A stretch of DNA of 64,000 nucleotides from Collybiopsis luxurians FD-317 M1 (lineage: Eukaryota > Basidiomycota > Agaricomycetes > Agaricales > Omphalotaceae). The translations under genes were made by a program, and so were the position numbers. The notes beneath the pieces are model-generated. The model worked only from the letters and a program-made list of their open reading frames with translations, had not been told where the DNA came from and did not search any database. Each line of letters begins with the position of its first letter. Position 1 is the stretch's first letter. This document shows, piece after piece, positions 34,117-46,934 of the stretch. The stretch spans positions 6,138 through 70,137 of the forward strand of contig KN834776.1 in NCBI GenBank assembly GCA_000827265.1. Direction: 5' to 3'.

Positions 34117-34777
34117 TGCAGAAGAAAAAAAAATTGCGAAGGCGGGTAGTGATGGTCAAAAGGAAGGAACGGACGGAGGGCCAACGAGCAAAAGGGCAAG
34201 GAGCCTTGATAAATTCACGTATATAAGACGTACAATACTGCCGTGCCCTCCTGCTCATTTCGACACCTTTCAAATCTCTGAGGCAGGGAACAGTTCCTGG
34301 CCCTATTTATAGGCCTTCTATTACCAAAAGCCACCATATCCGCCGTCGCGGTCAAGGAAAGGCCCGTAACACCTGGCTTGACTGGCCATCTAAAGCGAAC
34401 AGCACGCCAGAGTGAATAGACTATCTCGCAATGAGCTGATTTCGGTCAACTATATACACGTTGATCAGATGAGCAGTAAACCGTGCAGGAAGGTTCTTCT
34501 AGGAGGCACATTCATTCTCTATCCCCGCTAGTCCAAATAGGGAAACATCTGCAGAAAGAAGTAGAAAAGCGCGCTTCGGCGATTAGCAGAAACTGCGCAG
34601 CCACCTAGGTCAAGGAGACCCTCCTCGAACTAGTACTAGCGCGAAATTCGTCACCTTGTGGTGCCAGCGCGCTCTTCGAACAAACTGTTATGAACGTCCG
34701 CATGAGACCGATGACCGACGGCGTGAATGTCATATCAATCACAACGTCAGTATCAGTCAAAGAAGCGAAAGACAGGC
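34117..34777. repeat. Conserved spacer, unit C, first part
   Basis: Matches 5400-6130 of the spacer in front of NLR A. It is interrupted by the insertion starting at 34786 and continues at 38233. Confidence 0.55.
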
Positions 34778-34785
34778 AGAATAGT

Positions 34786-37700
34786 ATGGAAAGCAGGAAG
34801 GCCTCGCTCAATTCGGAATGATCGATTGATGGCAACTGTCAAGGACCTAGAACACCCTCTGCATGACTTATATAATTTACTATTTCACACGGAGATAATG
34901 CATATAACGTATATAGTAATATGCTGCCAAGGAGAGCCTGTAGGCGAGATTTTATGCTAGGACTGAAGACGCGGAGAACAATTTGACTGTATTCATGATC
35001 TTTAATCAATAGCATGATAAAATGTGATATTTCTTGGACAACGACTGCCCTGATTTTGTAGTGAGAATGCAAGTCCCAAGCTGTTACTATTGTTGGCCAT
35101 CGCGCTTTGCGCGTGGCATGTGCGAGTCCAGTACTTGAACTCAGAACTGACACTCCATCATGATACTGGCAAGTAACCACTTGATTTAGCAGCTGCATTT
35201 ACCTACACTGTACAGACTACATACATTAATTATATAAGAATACCATTCTTGAGGTAGGTTGGCAACCTCTGCTTCTACCTGGTGCATTCATCACACACTA
35301 TAATCTGCATTATTTTCGTGTGGCACAAGTGAAGAGGTTGCTAACAAGACGCAGTGCATTAGAATTATTTCTCTAACAGTTGCCTTGTGCTAGTTTCACA
35401 GGTTGCACTGCTATTCTCTATGGTTCATGGTCAAAGGAAGTTAACGTCGAGGGGCATCGGCTATCAAAAAAAGGACTTGGTATTTCGTAGACTCAGACCC
35501 AGTTCTTACAATCAGATCGCACAACTTTTTTGGCTATTGGCATGCTTGCCATAGCCCTTGAACTCCTGCTGTATATTGTCTCGGTCACTCACATTAGTCT
35601 ACATTTTTGTGTAGTATATTTTGATTGCTGATATTTGTTTTGGGCATTGCTTTTTTCTTTCCTAATTCTAAAGAAGTTACCCTGGCCTTCTAAAAGCTGC
35701 GACTTATGTAAATCTGATCAGTCACGGTACTGAAGTTACTATTCCTTGCATCTCCTTGACTGGCCTCGAGGGGTGCTACTGCCCATACCTTGTGCAGGAC
35801 GCTATCAGCAATAGGTGACTCTGATACCTGGACCTATGTTTCTATTGAGAGTGCGATTGCCACCGCTGTGCCTATGGCAAACCAACTCAACAAGATAAAG
35901 CCATGTGGGAAGGTGAGTCAACTTGGTGGGCAGCAGGGTTCCATTTCCAAACTAATACTTGTTTCAGCCTTAGACCTCATTTCTCTTGTTCATATGGACA
36001 TAGACCATGGACATGGTATATGCATGAAAGATCCATAATACTAATAACTCTTAAGTGGAAGTATTCCTGTTCCAGATCTGTGACCGCTGTTGTGCTTGGA
36101 AATTCTGTTTACAAGGACAGGCTGAACATCATAGGTAGTATGATTAGGGCATGCCATAGTTTAGATATTATCAAAACTTTTTCAATTAACAGTTTTCAAC
36201 CACATTGGTTTACTTGCACTGTCAAGTATTTATGACCCACACTGGAACTATTCATCACTTCCATCTCCACATAATTGATCACCTGCAAACAGTAGTACCA
36301 GAATCTCTCCAATACATATGAAGGAATGATTATAGGCAAGTTGAAGTTGTTTTTGTGCATTTTGCTGTGGATACAACTCCGACACTTGACCTAAGATTGA
36401 GAGTGGACTATCGCATGTAAGGCTTTGATGATGTCTTTAGGCCGTAAAAATCAATGCGATGTATGTTAATTTTTGAAATGGGGGGAAGATATGACACACA
36501 TCAAGACATTTAGTAATAGGATGAATATCTGGAGGTCAATTCATGCCATAACCAAGCATTGTGGATGTCAATACACTCTTTTGTAATTTTCTTCGCTGCA
36601 CCAAACAAACCCAAGCCAGGTCAGTCATAGAGAGCAAGACTCACACTCTCTCCTGAGCTTTTGTAACATCTAACAAGCAGCCCTGGGCTTGCTTACTCAT
36701 ATCACTTGTCTTAAGGTCATCATTCAGATCTTTGACTTTATTAGTGAGAGCAATGATATTGTTTTACTATATCCCAAGTCAGTTCAGAGACAGTGTTGGA
36801 ATTTCCCATAGTCAATTTTGCTTTACCTTTTTTGTCTTTCTACCTGTCACATTCAATTTGTTTCTCCTAAAATACCATACATAAGTCCATAAAGTTGTTA
36901 GTATCTTGACCTTTAAGCCTTATTTCTACTCCGAGTCATCATACCAGTGTGTGCCTCATGGCTGTCTTCCCAGTTCCATTCACACTCTTTACCTTCCTAA
37001 TTTTTCCTTGCACTTTGGTTAAATTACAGTTCTCGTTCAAGTCTGATGTCTCAGTCTCCTTGTCTATGCCTCTCTGTCATAGCACTTATTTGCACCAAAT
37101 AAATGAATGGCCCTTCAGTTGATTTTTCACTGGCTAAATGCCTACACTGGTCAAACCTGAGAAATAGGTCTGAGATGTATCTTGGAACAAGAACAACATC
37201 ACTTACTGTAGTAGTTGTTCCTAAACTTGAGAAAGATCTATAATAATTGATTTCCAGTGTGTGATAACCTATGTAAGTAGACAATAGCTAAGTAAACAGT
37301 AAGTAAAAGAATAGAAGAGGAAGGAAACAGAAATATGCACCCTCAGAATGATAGAGTAGTTATGAGGGGCTGGAAGGTCCTGCTACAGCTATATAAGTGA
37401 GATGAAGGGATAAAAGAAAGGAATATAGTAAAATAGAAGATCCATGAAACGGCAAAGCTACGATACCCGCATGGAGGCAGATACAAAACCTATACCCGTT
37501 ACTACATTCCCGTCGATTCGGTGCCACAGGACAACACATGACCACATGACCATGGCGGGGTCGACGCATTGTCAGACATCCTCGACCCAACATGTGTTGT
37601 AAGTTTTCCTGCTCAAGCCTGAAAGTTTATCGTCCTTTCTTTCCTATCCCACCGCCGGCAGTCAGTGTCGGTGCCTTCATCAAATCTTCATTGTCAATCA

Positions 37701-38224
37701 GGTGCGCTCCACACAATCCCGCAGTTTACCTGCTATTTTCGGACTCAATCTCCCAATTTCTTCTTGACTTCTCCTTCTCATCAATCCATAGCAATTTATC
37801 TCTTTTCCCCATGGTTTCCAACTTACAAGCTCTCAGTTTGGAAAATATAATTTGATATTTATTTTACTTGTTCTGACTTCAATGGTCATTTTTGCTGAAT
37901 CTTCCTCATTACCCACCTACCCATTTCCTTTACACTACAGATATTTTAATTTCTATGTGGCTATTTTTTGTAGATACTCTATATGTTATCTGTCTCGTCA
38001 GTCAAATCAATGTTATGGAGCCGTCACTGGATCAGCGTGCCCTGTGTTCGATTAAAGTCCCAGATTCGACTCGGTAAAAATGACGCTCTGCCATTCCTAT
38101 CAATAAGCGCCTGAATCCCACAGTTTCCGAGGTCCTACTTCTATATCCAGACCGATCACCGAATTTCTATTACATTACATCATTCGGATCATTCCAAATC
38201 GAGCGAGGCCTTCTTGCTTTCCAT
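34786..38224. mobile_element. 3.4 kb DNA transposon-like element without a recognisable transposase
   Basis: The ends are inverted repeats: 34786 onward (ATGGAAAGCAGGAAGGCC) matches the reverse complement of the right end over about 38 bases with three mismatches. The 8-base direct repeat AGAATAGT flanks it (34778-34785 and 38225-38232), and the other units have a single copy of that site. An 8-base duplication with short inverted repeats fits hAT-like elements, but no transposase frame is present and the interior holds only short, unconvincing frames. It is probably non-autonomous or decayed. Found in this unit only, so it inserted after the units were duplicated. Confidence 0.8.
35100..35205 (-). 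repeat. tRNA-like SINE remnant (candidate)
   Basis: The minus strand contains a box A-like TAAATCAAGTGGTTA (35174-35188) and, about 40 bases downstream, a box B-like GAGTTCAAGTAC (35131-35142), in the spacing of an internal RNA polymerase III promoter. The segment does not fold as a full tRNA by eye. It lies inside the 3.4 kb element. Weak call. Confidence 0.3.
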
Positions 38225-38232
38225 AGAATAGT

Positions 38233-39452
38233 GATTCAAAAGACCCCGTCCGAGGCACCCATCCATCTTAAGCACTGCAAATCTGTAGCGATAAAGGTCA
38301 AGATTGAGGCCGTTTGTGCGGGCATGACCTCGACAAAAAGTATAAAGGGATTAAGCTTTGACTCACTATTACCACTGGCGGATGCTTTAACGCTGTTGTA
38401 TTCTTCGGAAGAAAAGCAAGGCACTGGAATACAATTTCCCAAAGCTGTCCTTTGCAATGTATATGTGCCAGACCCTGAGCAAAGAGGAGATTGGACGAGA
38501 GAATGAGAGGGCCTGGTCAATCTTAAGGAACAGAAGGTCCAGTGTTTTTAGATGGCTTTAAGGAACAAAAAATAGAACATAGACCAAAGCATAAATCCGT
38601 TCGGTGTTTGTATTGATGGTGGAACGGCAGAACGATGTCAATGTCAATTTCACGCAGGGGCAAGACAGATGGACAGACATACCGATATAGTCCAGCGCGA
38701 TAAGAACCACTATGTAGACCTATCGGAAGGTACCAAACATTCTTCCGACCTTTCATGAACACATTTTGTAAATGATTTGCATATCCGAATGGTACGCGAC
38801 GGAAATTGAAAAGGCCAGTAAATCGACCAGTCGATTGTTCATTCAACCTCTATTCAGTTTCAAAGCGCGAGGGCCCATCGAGGAACGTACAGACTAAAAT
38901 AGCACCCATCTCTGATTCTCTCTCCAGTCAAGCTGTCGTACCATAGGAGATTGCCCATTTTGCAATATAGGACATGGCACGTTTCGAGAATAAAGTTTGA
39001 GCCAATCGAAAACAACGGCTTTGCGGTATTGTTCGAATCAGGGGAATACTCTAAAAAAACCATATTTTAAGTTTTCCGTAGGATTCGGTCCCGTGACGGA
39101 ATGTTCAATCTAGCTGTATCAAAACGGAAAGTGAGCATGTTAGCCGCCCGGTCCTTGAAGGACCAGTCACGGACCGGAAATAAGCTCGGCATCTATTTAC
39201 CAACTTACGACTCTCATCGAAAACTTACTTTCAAGATGCAAAATAACACAAGTCAACCATTTTTATCCATTGACACACTCAATCTGAACTACTTACATAC
39301 ATGGCAAAGTACAAGCTATGGAAGTGTTGTAGAATTTTTAAAGAAATTTTTCATTTTATATCCATCAGTGAAACAGGGGAGACAAAGTTGAGACAGTCTT
39401 AGGGCCTATATGTTCAGACCATAGCACATTGCATTCTAATTCCATCAGAGTC
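38233..39452. repeat. Conserved spacer, unit C, second part
   Basis: Continues the spacer after the insertion and holds the same paired 90-codon frames at 38231-38520. The plus frame begins inside the target duplication. No supported gene. Confidence 0.55.
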
Positions 39453-42400
39453 CTACATATGAACTTTAAGGAACTGCGCAAGCTCATTGTTGCTGTTCTG
39501 TTCTGCAAGAAGGAATGGGGTCTCCTGATTATTGGTAAGAGCATCAACAGCTGCCTTACTGTCCAGAAGAAGCCTGACAACCTCATTATGGCCCTTGTCT
39601 GCTGCCAAGTGCAGTGGGGTCCAATTGTCCTTGTCTTGAGCATCAACAGGTGCCTTACTGTCCAGAAGAAGACTAACAACCTCATTATGCCCTTCCAGTG
39701 CTGCCAAATGCAGTGGGGTGTCATTATACTTTGCTTGAGCATCAACAGCTGCCTTACTGTCCAGAAGAAGCCTGACAACCTTACTATGGCCATTCTTTGC
39801 TGCTATATGCAGTGGGGTCCAATTATTATTTTGTTGAGCATCAACAGCTGCTTTACTGTCCAGGAGAAGCCTGACAACCTCATTATGGCCATTCTGTGCT
39901 GCAAAATGCAGTGGGGTCCAATTTTCCTTGTCTTGAGCATCAACAGCTGCCTTACTGCTCAGAAGAAGCCTGACAACCTCCTTATGGCCATTCTGTACTG
40001 CCAGATGCAGTGGGTTCCAATTGTCCTTGTCTTGAGCATCAACAGCTGCCTTACTGTCCAGAAGAAGGCTAACAACCTCATTATGGCCATTGCATGCTGC
40101 CAAATGCAGTGGGGTGACATTATCTTTTGTTTGAGCATCAACAGCTGCCTTACTGTCCAGAAGAAGGCTGACAATCCTATTATGGCCATTCTGTGCTGCC
40201 AAATGCAGTGGGTTGACATTATCCTTCGTTTGAGCATCCACAGCTGCCTTACTGTCCAGAAGAAGCCTGACAACCTCATTATAGCCATTCCATGCAGCCA
40301 AATGCAGTGGGGTCCAATTGTCATTTGCTTGAGCATTAACAGCTGCCTTTCTGTCCAGAAAAAGGCTGACAACCTCATCATGGCCATTCTGTGATGCCAA
40401 ATGCAGTGGGGTATAATTGTCCTTTTCTTGAGCATCAACAGCTGCCTTACTGTCCAGAAGAAGCCTGACAACTTTTTTATGGCAATTCTGTGCTGCCAAA
40501 TGCAGTGGGGTCCGATTGTCCTTTTCTCGAGCATCAACAGCTGCCTTACTGCCCAGAAGAAGGCTGACAACCTCATCATGGCCATTCAGTGCTGCCAAAT
40601 GCAGTGGGGTGTGATTATGCTCTTTTGGGGCTTCAACAGTTGCCTTACTGTCCAGAAGAAGGCTAACAACCTCAGTATGACCATTCTCTGCTGCTAAATG
40701 CAGTGGGGTACAATTACTGTTTTGTTGAGGATTAAGAGCAGCCTTATTGTCCAGAAGACAGCTGACAACCTCATTATGGCCATTCTGTGCTGCCAAATGC
40801 AGTGGGGTGTAATTATTCTCATCTACAGCATCAACAGCTGCCTTACTGGCCAGAAGAAGGCTGACAACCTCATTATGGCCCTCCTGTGCTGCCCAATGCA
40901 ATGGGGTCCAATTGTGCTGTGCTCGAGCATCAGCAGCTGCCGCACTGTGCAGAAGAAGCCTGACAACCTCATGATGGCCATTCTGTGCTGCAAAATGCAG
41001 TGGGGTGTAACTATTTATTTTCTGAGCATCAACAGCTGCCTTACTGCCCAGAAGAAGCCTGACAACCTCATCATGGCCATTCTGTGCTGCCAAATGCAGT
41101 GGGGTGTAATTATTCTTTTGGTGAGCATCAACAGCTGCCTTACTGTCCAGAAGAAGCCTGACAGCCTCATTATGACCATTCTGTGCTGCCAAATGCAGTG
41201 GGGTCCAATTGTCCTTTTCTTGAGCATCAACAGCTGCCTTACTGTCCAGAAGAAGCCTGGCAACCTCATTATGGCCATTCCGCACTGCCAAATGCAGTGG
41301 GGTGTAATTATTATTTTGTCGAGCATCAACAGTGGCCTTACTGTTCAGANNNNNNNNNNNNNNNNNNNNNNNNNNNNNNNNNNNNNNNNNNNNNNNNNNN
41401 NNNNNNNNNNNNNNNNNNNNNNNNNNNNNNNNNNNNNNNNNNNNNNNNNNNNNNNNNNNNNNNNNNNNNNNNNNNNNNNNNNNNNNNNNNNNNNNNNNNN
41501 NNNNNNNNNNNNNNNNNNNNNNNNNNNNNNNNNNNNNNNNNNNNNNNNNNNNNNNNNNNNNNNNNNNNNNNNNNNNNNNNNNNNNNNNNNNNNNNNNNNN
41601 NNNNNNNNNNNNNNNNNNNNNNNNNNNNNNNNNNNNNNNNNNNNNNNNNNNNNNNNNNNNNNNNNNNNNNNNNNNNNNNNNNNNNNNNNNNNNNNNNNNN
41701 NNNNNNNNNNNNNNNNNNNNNNNNNNNNNNNNNNNNNNNNNNNNNNNNNNNNNNNNNNNNNNNNNNNNNNNNNNNNNNNNNNNNNNNNNNNNNNNNNNNN
41801 NNNNNNNNNNNNNNNNNNNNNNNNNNNNNNNNNNNNNNNNNNNNNNNNNNNNNNNNNNNNNNNNNNNNNNNNNNNNNNNNNNNNNNNNNNNNNNNNNNNN
41901 NNNNNNNNNNNNNNNNNNNNNNNNNNNNNNNNNNNNNNNNNNNNNNNNNNNNNNNNNNNNNNNNNNNNNNNNNNNNNNNNNNNNNNNNNNNNNNNNNNNN
42001 NNNNNNNNNNNNNNNNNNNNNNNNNNNNNNNNNNNNNNNNNNNNNNNNNNNNNNNNNNNNNNNNNNNNNNNNNNNNNNNNNNNNNNNNNNNNNNNNNNNN
42101 NNNNNNNNNNNNNNNNNNNNNNNNNNNNNNNNNNNNNNNNNNNNTGCCCAGAAGAAGGCTGACAACCTCATCATGGCCATTCAGTGCTGCCAAATGCAGT
42201 GGGGTGTGATTATGCTCTTTTGGGGCTTCAACAGTTGCCTTACTGTCCAGAAGAAGGCTAACAACCTCAGTATGACCATTCTCTGCTGCTAAATGCAGTG
42301 GGGTACAATTACTGTTTTGTTGAGGATTAAGAGCAGCCTTATTGTCCAGAAGACAGCTGACAACCTCATTATGGCCATTCTGTGCTGCCAAATGCAGTGG

Positions 42401-45400
42401 GGTGTAATTATTCTCATCTACAGCATCAACAGCTGCCTTACTGGCCAGAAGAAGGCTGACAACCTCATTATGGCCCTCCTGTGCTGCCCAATGCAATGGG
42501 GTCCAATTGTGCTGTGCTCGAGCATCAGCAGCTGCCGCACTGTGCAGAAGAAGCCTGACAACCTCATGATGGCCATTCTGTGCTGCAAAATGCAGTGGGG
42601 TGTAACTATTTATTTTCTGAGCATCAACAGCTGCCTTACTGCCCAGAAGAAGCCTGACAACCTCATCATGGCCATTCTGTGCTGCCAAATGCAGTGGGGT
42701 GTAATTATTCTTTTGGTGAGCATCAACAGCTGCCTTACTGTCCAGAAGAAGCCTGACAGCCTCATTATGACCATTCTGTGCTGCCAAATGCAGTGGGGTC
42801 CAATTGTCCTTTTCTTGAGCATCAACAGCTGCCTTACTGTCCAGAAGAAGCCTGGCAACCTCATTATGGCCATTCCGCACTGCCAAATGCAGTGGGGTGT
42901 AATTATTATTTTGTCGAGCATCAACAGTGGCCTTACTGTTCAGAAGAAGCATGACAATGTCATTATGGCCATTCTGTGCAGCCAAATGCAGTGGGGTCCA
43001 ATTGTCTTTTTCTTGAGCATCAACAGCTGCCTTACTGTCCAGAAGAAGCCTGACAACCTCATTATGGCCATTCTGTGCTGCCAAATGCAGTGGGGTCCAA
43101 TTCTCCTTTTCTTGACCATCAACAGTTGCCTGACTGTCCAGAAGAAGGCTGACAACTTCATTGTGGCCATTGTTTGCTGCCAAATGCAGTGGGGTCCAAT
43201 GGTCCTTTTCTTGACCATCAACAGTTGCCTTACTGTCCAGAAGAAGGCTGACGACTTCATTATGGCCATTCTTTGCTGCCAAATGCAGTGGGGTGTAATT
43301 ATTCTCTTGTTGAGCATCCACAGCTGCCTTACTGTTCAGAAGAAGCCTGACAACCTCATTATGGCCATACTGTGCTGCCAAATGCAGTGGGGTGTTATTA
43401 GTCTCTTGTTGAGCATCAACAGCTGCCTTACTGTCTAGAAGCAGGCGGACAACCTCATCATGGCCATTCTGTGCTGCTAAATGAAGTGGTGTTTGAGTTT
43501 TATTCCTTTGGGAATTCACTGAAGCCTTATTATTTAAGAGACAGTGGGCACTCTCAATGTGGCCATTTTTGGCAGCAGCACACAGAGCAGTGCCAGCTAT
43601 TCCACCCTGACTATCAATAATTTCTGGAAATGCTGTCAACCACATTTGCACACATGCTGACTTTCCTAGTACAGCAGCACCATACAGTGCTCGGGCATTT
43701 TCATCATAGCTTCTGCCCTCAATTTCCATTGCCCGCCACTGAGTAAATGGCTTTTTAGACTGTGGATCTAGAAGTTTCTGTAGTGATTTTTCCAATGCCC
43801 TTAACTCAAGGCCATTGGTGCCTATCACATGATTCAACCAGTTGTCTGCTGCATAAAGCCCTAAAGGCAGACTTGATAATTTTAAAGGGGACATAAGGCT
43901 ACTAATACACAATTTTGCCAATGTTAAGTGGGCTTTTTTAGTTTCAATCTGGTATCCTGTTATGGCATCTTCAGAAACCAGATAGTTTTGGATTGATGAG
44001 TGAGAAAATTTCACAATTTCAGATGAATGCCTGCCATCTTCAATTACAATTTGAATTAAGCTGGAGCATGTCTTCAATAGACTCTCTTCTGCATTTGACA
44101 CTCGGTATGCTGGCTTGAGAATAGCATCTCCATCTAGTTTGAATTCGACTGTAAAGACTTCTGCCAGCTCCTGTGGCGACAGTGGGCGCATAGCAAATGC
44201 TAGACATTCCAAGACATGCAACACATGTATCCTGTCAGTATCAGGAATCCTCTCAAGGACACGCTCATATGTGTCATTTAGTGATTTAGGCAAGCTTTCC
44301 AGTTGGTTTTGGACATCAATTGGTTTACAATGATGTAAGATTTGCAGTTGTTCTCTTGTCAAGAGAAACCTAAGAAGCAATTGGGAGCAGAACATATGGC
44401 AGATGTAGTTACTTACATTCCATCAGCCTTGGAAATCAATGAGTTTTGAGCAGCTGTCTTCAATTCCTGAGGCCAGCTCTCTATCCTAGATACCTTGTCT
44501 TTGATATAGTGATGTATGTCATATGCATGATCATCTGTTTTATCCAGGTCATACACATGGAAAACCTGATCAGAACGATTAGACATTTGAGAGGAGCGAG
44601 ACAATAGGCTTTTTCGAATGTCCTGTTCTGGCCGACTTGTGACAAGTATATGAAGCCCCTCCTTTTTGCACCCACGTAGTTTCTGCATTAATGGGAGCAG
44701 ATCTTGATTCCTGGGGACTTCAGGGCATTCATCGAGGGCATCACAGATTAGATATACATGAGCTAAGGAGTCCAGCATGTCATTGAGACATTGAAAGAGC
44801 AGATCATCACTTGGATGCTCATTATAGGTGCTGTAATGATTCTGATAGAATTTGGTCCACAAATCTTTGCAAATTTGAGAACGACAGGCCAGCTGAAAGA
44901 CCAGAGAGGACAATACTCCATAGACTGTTTGTTTGGCTGGGTCCTGGAAGCTAAAGTAAAAAAATGCCAATCCAGGTTCTTGCATAAGTTGTTCAATGGC
45001 CGAGGAGCTGAACAGTACTCTATGTTACTTATTGCACACAACAGGTTACTGGGCCACTTACCACAGAACACTTTTTCCACTTCCAGCTAAAACAATCCAT
45101 TAGAAAAGCACATATGGAAAAGTAAACAGCACACGTTTTCCATGGATCCAGAGGACACTGTTTTTTCCCTCCTTCCACTGAGAAAACTTGGAATTTGGCT
45201 TGAACAGCCATGTGCCGGTACCCTTGTACTGTGCCTTATAGATGGTATTATGATGTTGATAAACATCAGGGGGTGACAACCACTTTTTGCTTTGCTCGTC
45301 CACTTGAAATACATCATGCAGTTAAGGTTGAATGGCAACAAAAGAAACTCACACTGCATTACAACAATGTTGTCCACCTTGATACCAGTGTCATGCACCT

Positions 45401-46291
45401 TGTTATGTATTTCGGCAATCTCCATCAATGCTTCTCTATTTGTGAGCTTATCCAGTTTTTGGAGTGCTTCTTGGACCTCCTTTTCTCCAAGTAAAGACTT
45501 CCCTAAATCTTCTGTAATGTCAATGAGACTCTCAGATATGTAACAGCAGCATCAATCAATGCTCACTAGAGCGTTGCCAAAACACATGCAGTGTTTTCTT
45601 GGCTTTGCTCTCAGGATATTTAATGAGGAAGCCAAAAACATGGAGTACTTGCACTAGCATCTCAATGAATATGTCTCTCAATCTAGAGCTAGGCTTGGAA
45701 TCTGTATTAAAGTGCAACTCAATACGGGTGAGAGCATCTTGTAACTTTTCAGACAACTCTTCCAGGGCATCATACACTTCAGTTACACCCTTGGTTGCCT
45801 GTATGATCAGGTATGAGCAGCTGCCGGACAGCTCTATATCGAGGTAGAAAACACACCTCAAGCAAGACTCCAAAGGCAACAAAAATGGCCTTTCCTCCAG
45901 GTACACTCTGATATATTGTCAAAATACAGTCTAATCTACCTAGAACTTTGTCACATACCGCAGAAGCCATATCTCCTACTGTATCATTGAACATCTCAAC
46001 CAGGCGCACAAATGGCTTGAGCACCTTCCGGATATTCTTGTCCTTTTCCCGAAAAGCTTTGAAACCCTTGGATTTGGTTTCAAGAATGCTGACTATGTTG
46101 TCCACAGAGGGGTGGTCGGGAAATTGGGCAACCTGGACTTGATAGAGATTGCGACCAGTCTGCTCCTTGTACGATACGAGCGCTTTCACCCATAGTTTTT
46201 CGAAGTCATTTGTGACAGGTCGAGCAATTGCAGATGCTATAGAAATCGCAGCTCTAGCAAGTATGGAAGGTGTACCTGGGTGTTCAGTCAT
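39453..46291 (-). CDS. NLR/STAND protein copy C: Goodbye-NACHT-ankyrin repeats, with assembly gap
   Basis: Exons: 46291-45959, 45907-45857, 45798-45567, 45511-45353, 45302-45135, 45086-45062, 45007-44417 and 44369-39453. The last contains a gap. If the gap and one of its two identical 800-base flanks are removed, the frame is continuous and the protein is about 1626 residues with roughly 26 ankyrin repeats. The Goodbye half is type I (like A) and the NACHT half is type II (like D), with Walker B VYLICDALDE. Exon 4 lacks four codons present in A and B. The C-terminal cap differs: the three diverged repeats present in A, B, D and E, including the TPLYLAA repeat, are replaced by standard ones. 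A TATA-like TTAAATA precedes the ATG. Confidence 0.82.
41350..42144. other. Assembly gap (795 N) inside NLR C
   Basis: The 800 bases before the gap (40550-41349) reappear immediately after it (42145-42944), and I saw no difference between the two. The offset of 1595 bases is not a multiple of three, and collapsing it restores one reading frame. This is best read as two overlapping contig ends scaffolded with a false gap. Confidence 0.9.
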
Positions 46292-46934
46292 AATGGCGGG
46301 TACAGTCGAAAGGGCTGTGAAGAAGCTACATCAGCTGTAAGTCTATTTAAGTGTCGCTTTGTTTCGGTTGCGTCCGGGTGTCTGGTAAATGAACTGCCAT
46401 GGCGCTTCTTCTAGATCGGCCTCATTTACACGAGGCTGAGCCAAGTATTGGGTTCATTACGTCTGTCAGCTAAGTCTGTTCGGGCCGCTGGCAGTTGATT
46501 CCAAAGATATCTCATCAACTTTAGATCCAATTCACCTTTTGACCATAACCGTTTCTTTCCCTCTAAATCCATCGGTCGAATATAGTCGATAATTGACCAA
46601 CTGACCTATGGCATGACGTCCCGATTTCTGCGAAATTTACACGCCTGCACGCACCACACGCCTGTGACCACTTTTGAGGTTTTTCTATGCCTCGCCAGGA
46701 AGTACCATGCTCCTACTTTCTACGGTAGTCTTTTTCCTTTCTTTGTTTAGTTACGGTTTTATCCCAACGCGCAACAAAATACATGCCCCTCTTCACGTGG
46801 CCGTGTCAATCCATCACTGGCATACGCGTGGTCAATGGTCATCCCCGCATCCTGGTTCCTCATCTGACGTCCGTGTCTCCGATTCGTAGTTCAATTCCCC
46901 CTCACTCTCTTATACTATTACTAGTTCCTTAGCT
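46292..46934. other. Upstream region of NLR C
   Basis: Noncoding. Close to the upstream region of copy A near the gene. No gene was seen. Confidence 0.4.
46344..46350 (-). promoter_or_regulatory. TATA-like element of NLR C
   Basis: TTAAATA on the minus strand, 53 to 59 bases upstream of the ATG. The same motif at the same distance from the ancestral ATG position is found in copy D; copies A and B have lost it. Confidence 0.35.

Noticed and set aside
35100..35205. A functional tRNA gene
   Set aside because: The promoter-like boxes are present, but I cannot draw a proper acceptor stem or anticodon arm.
41183..42292. Open frames running through the N stretches
   Set aside because: Translation through unknown bases is meaningless; the gap is probably an artefact.
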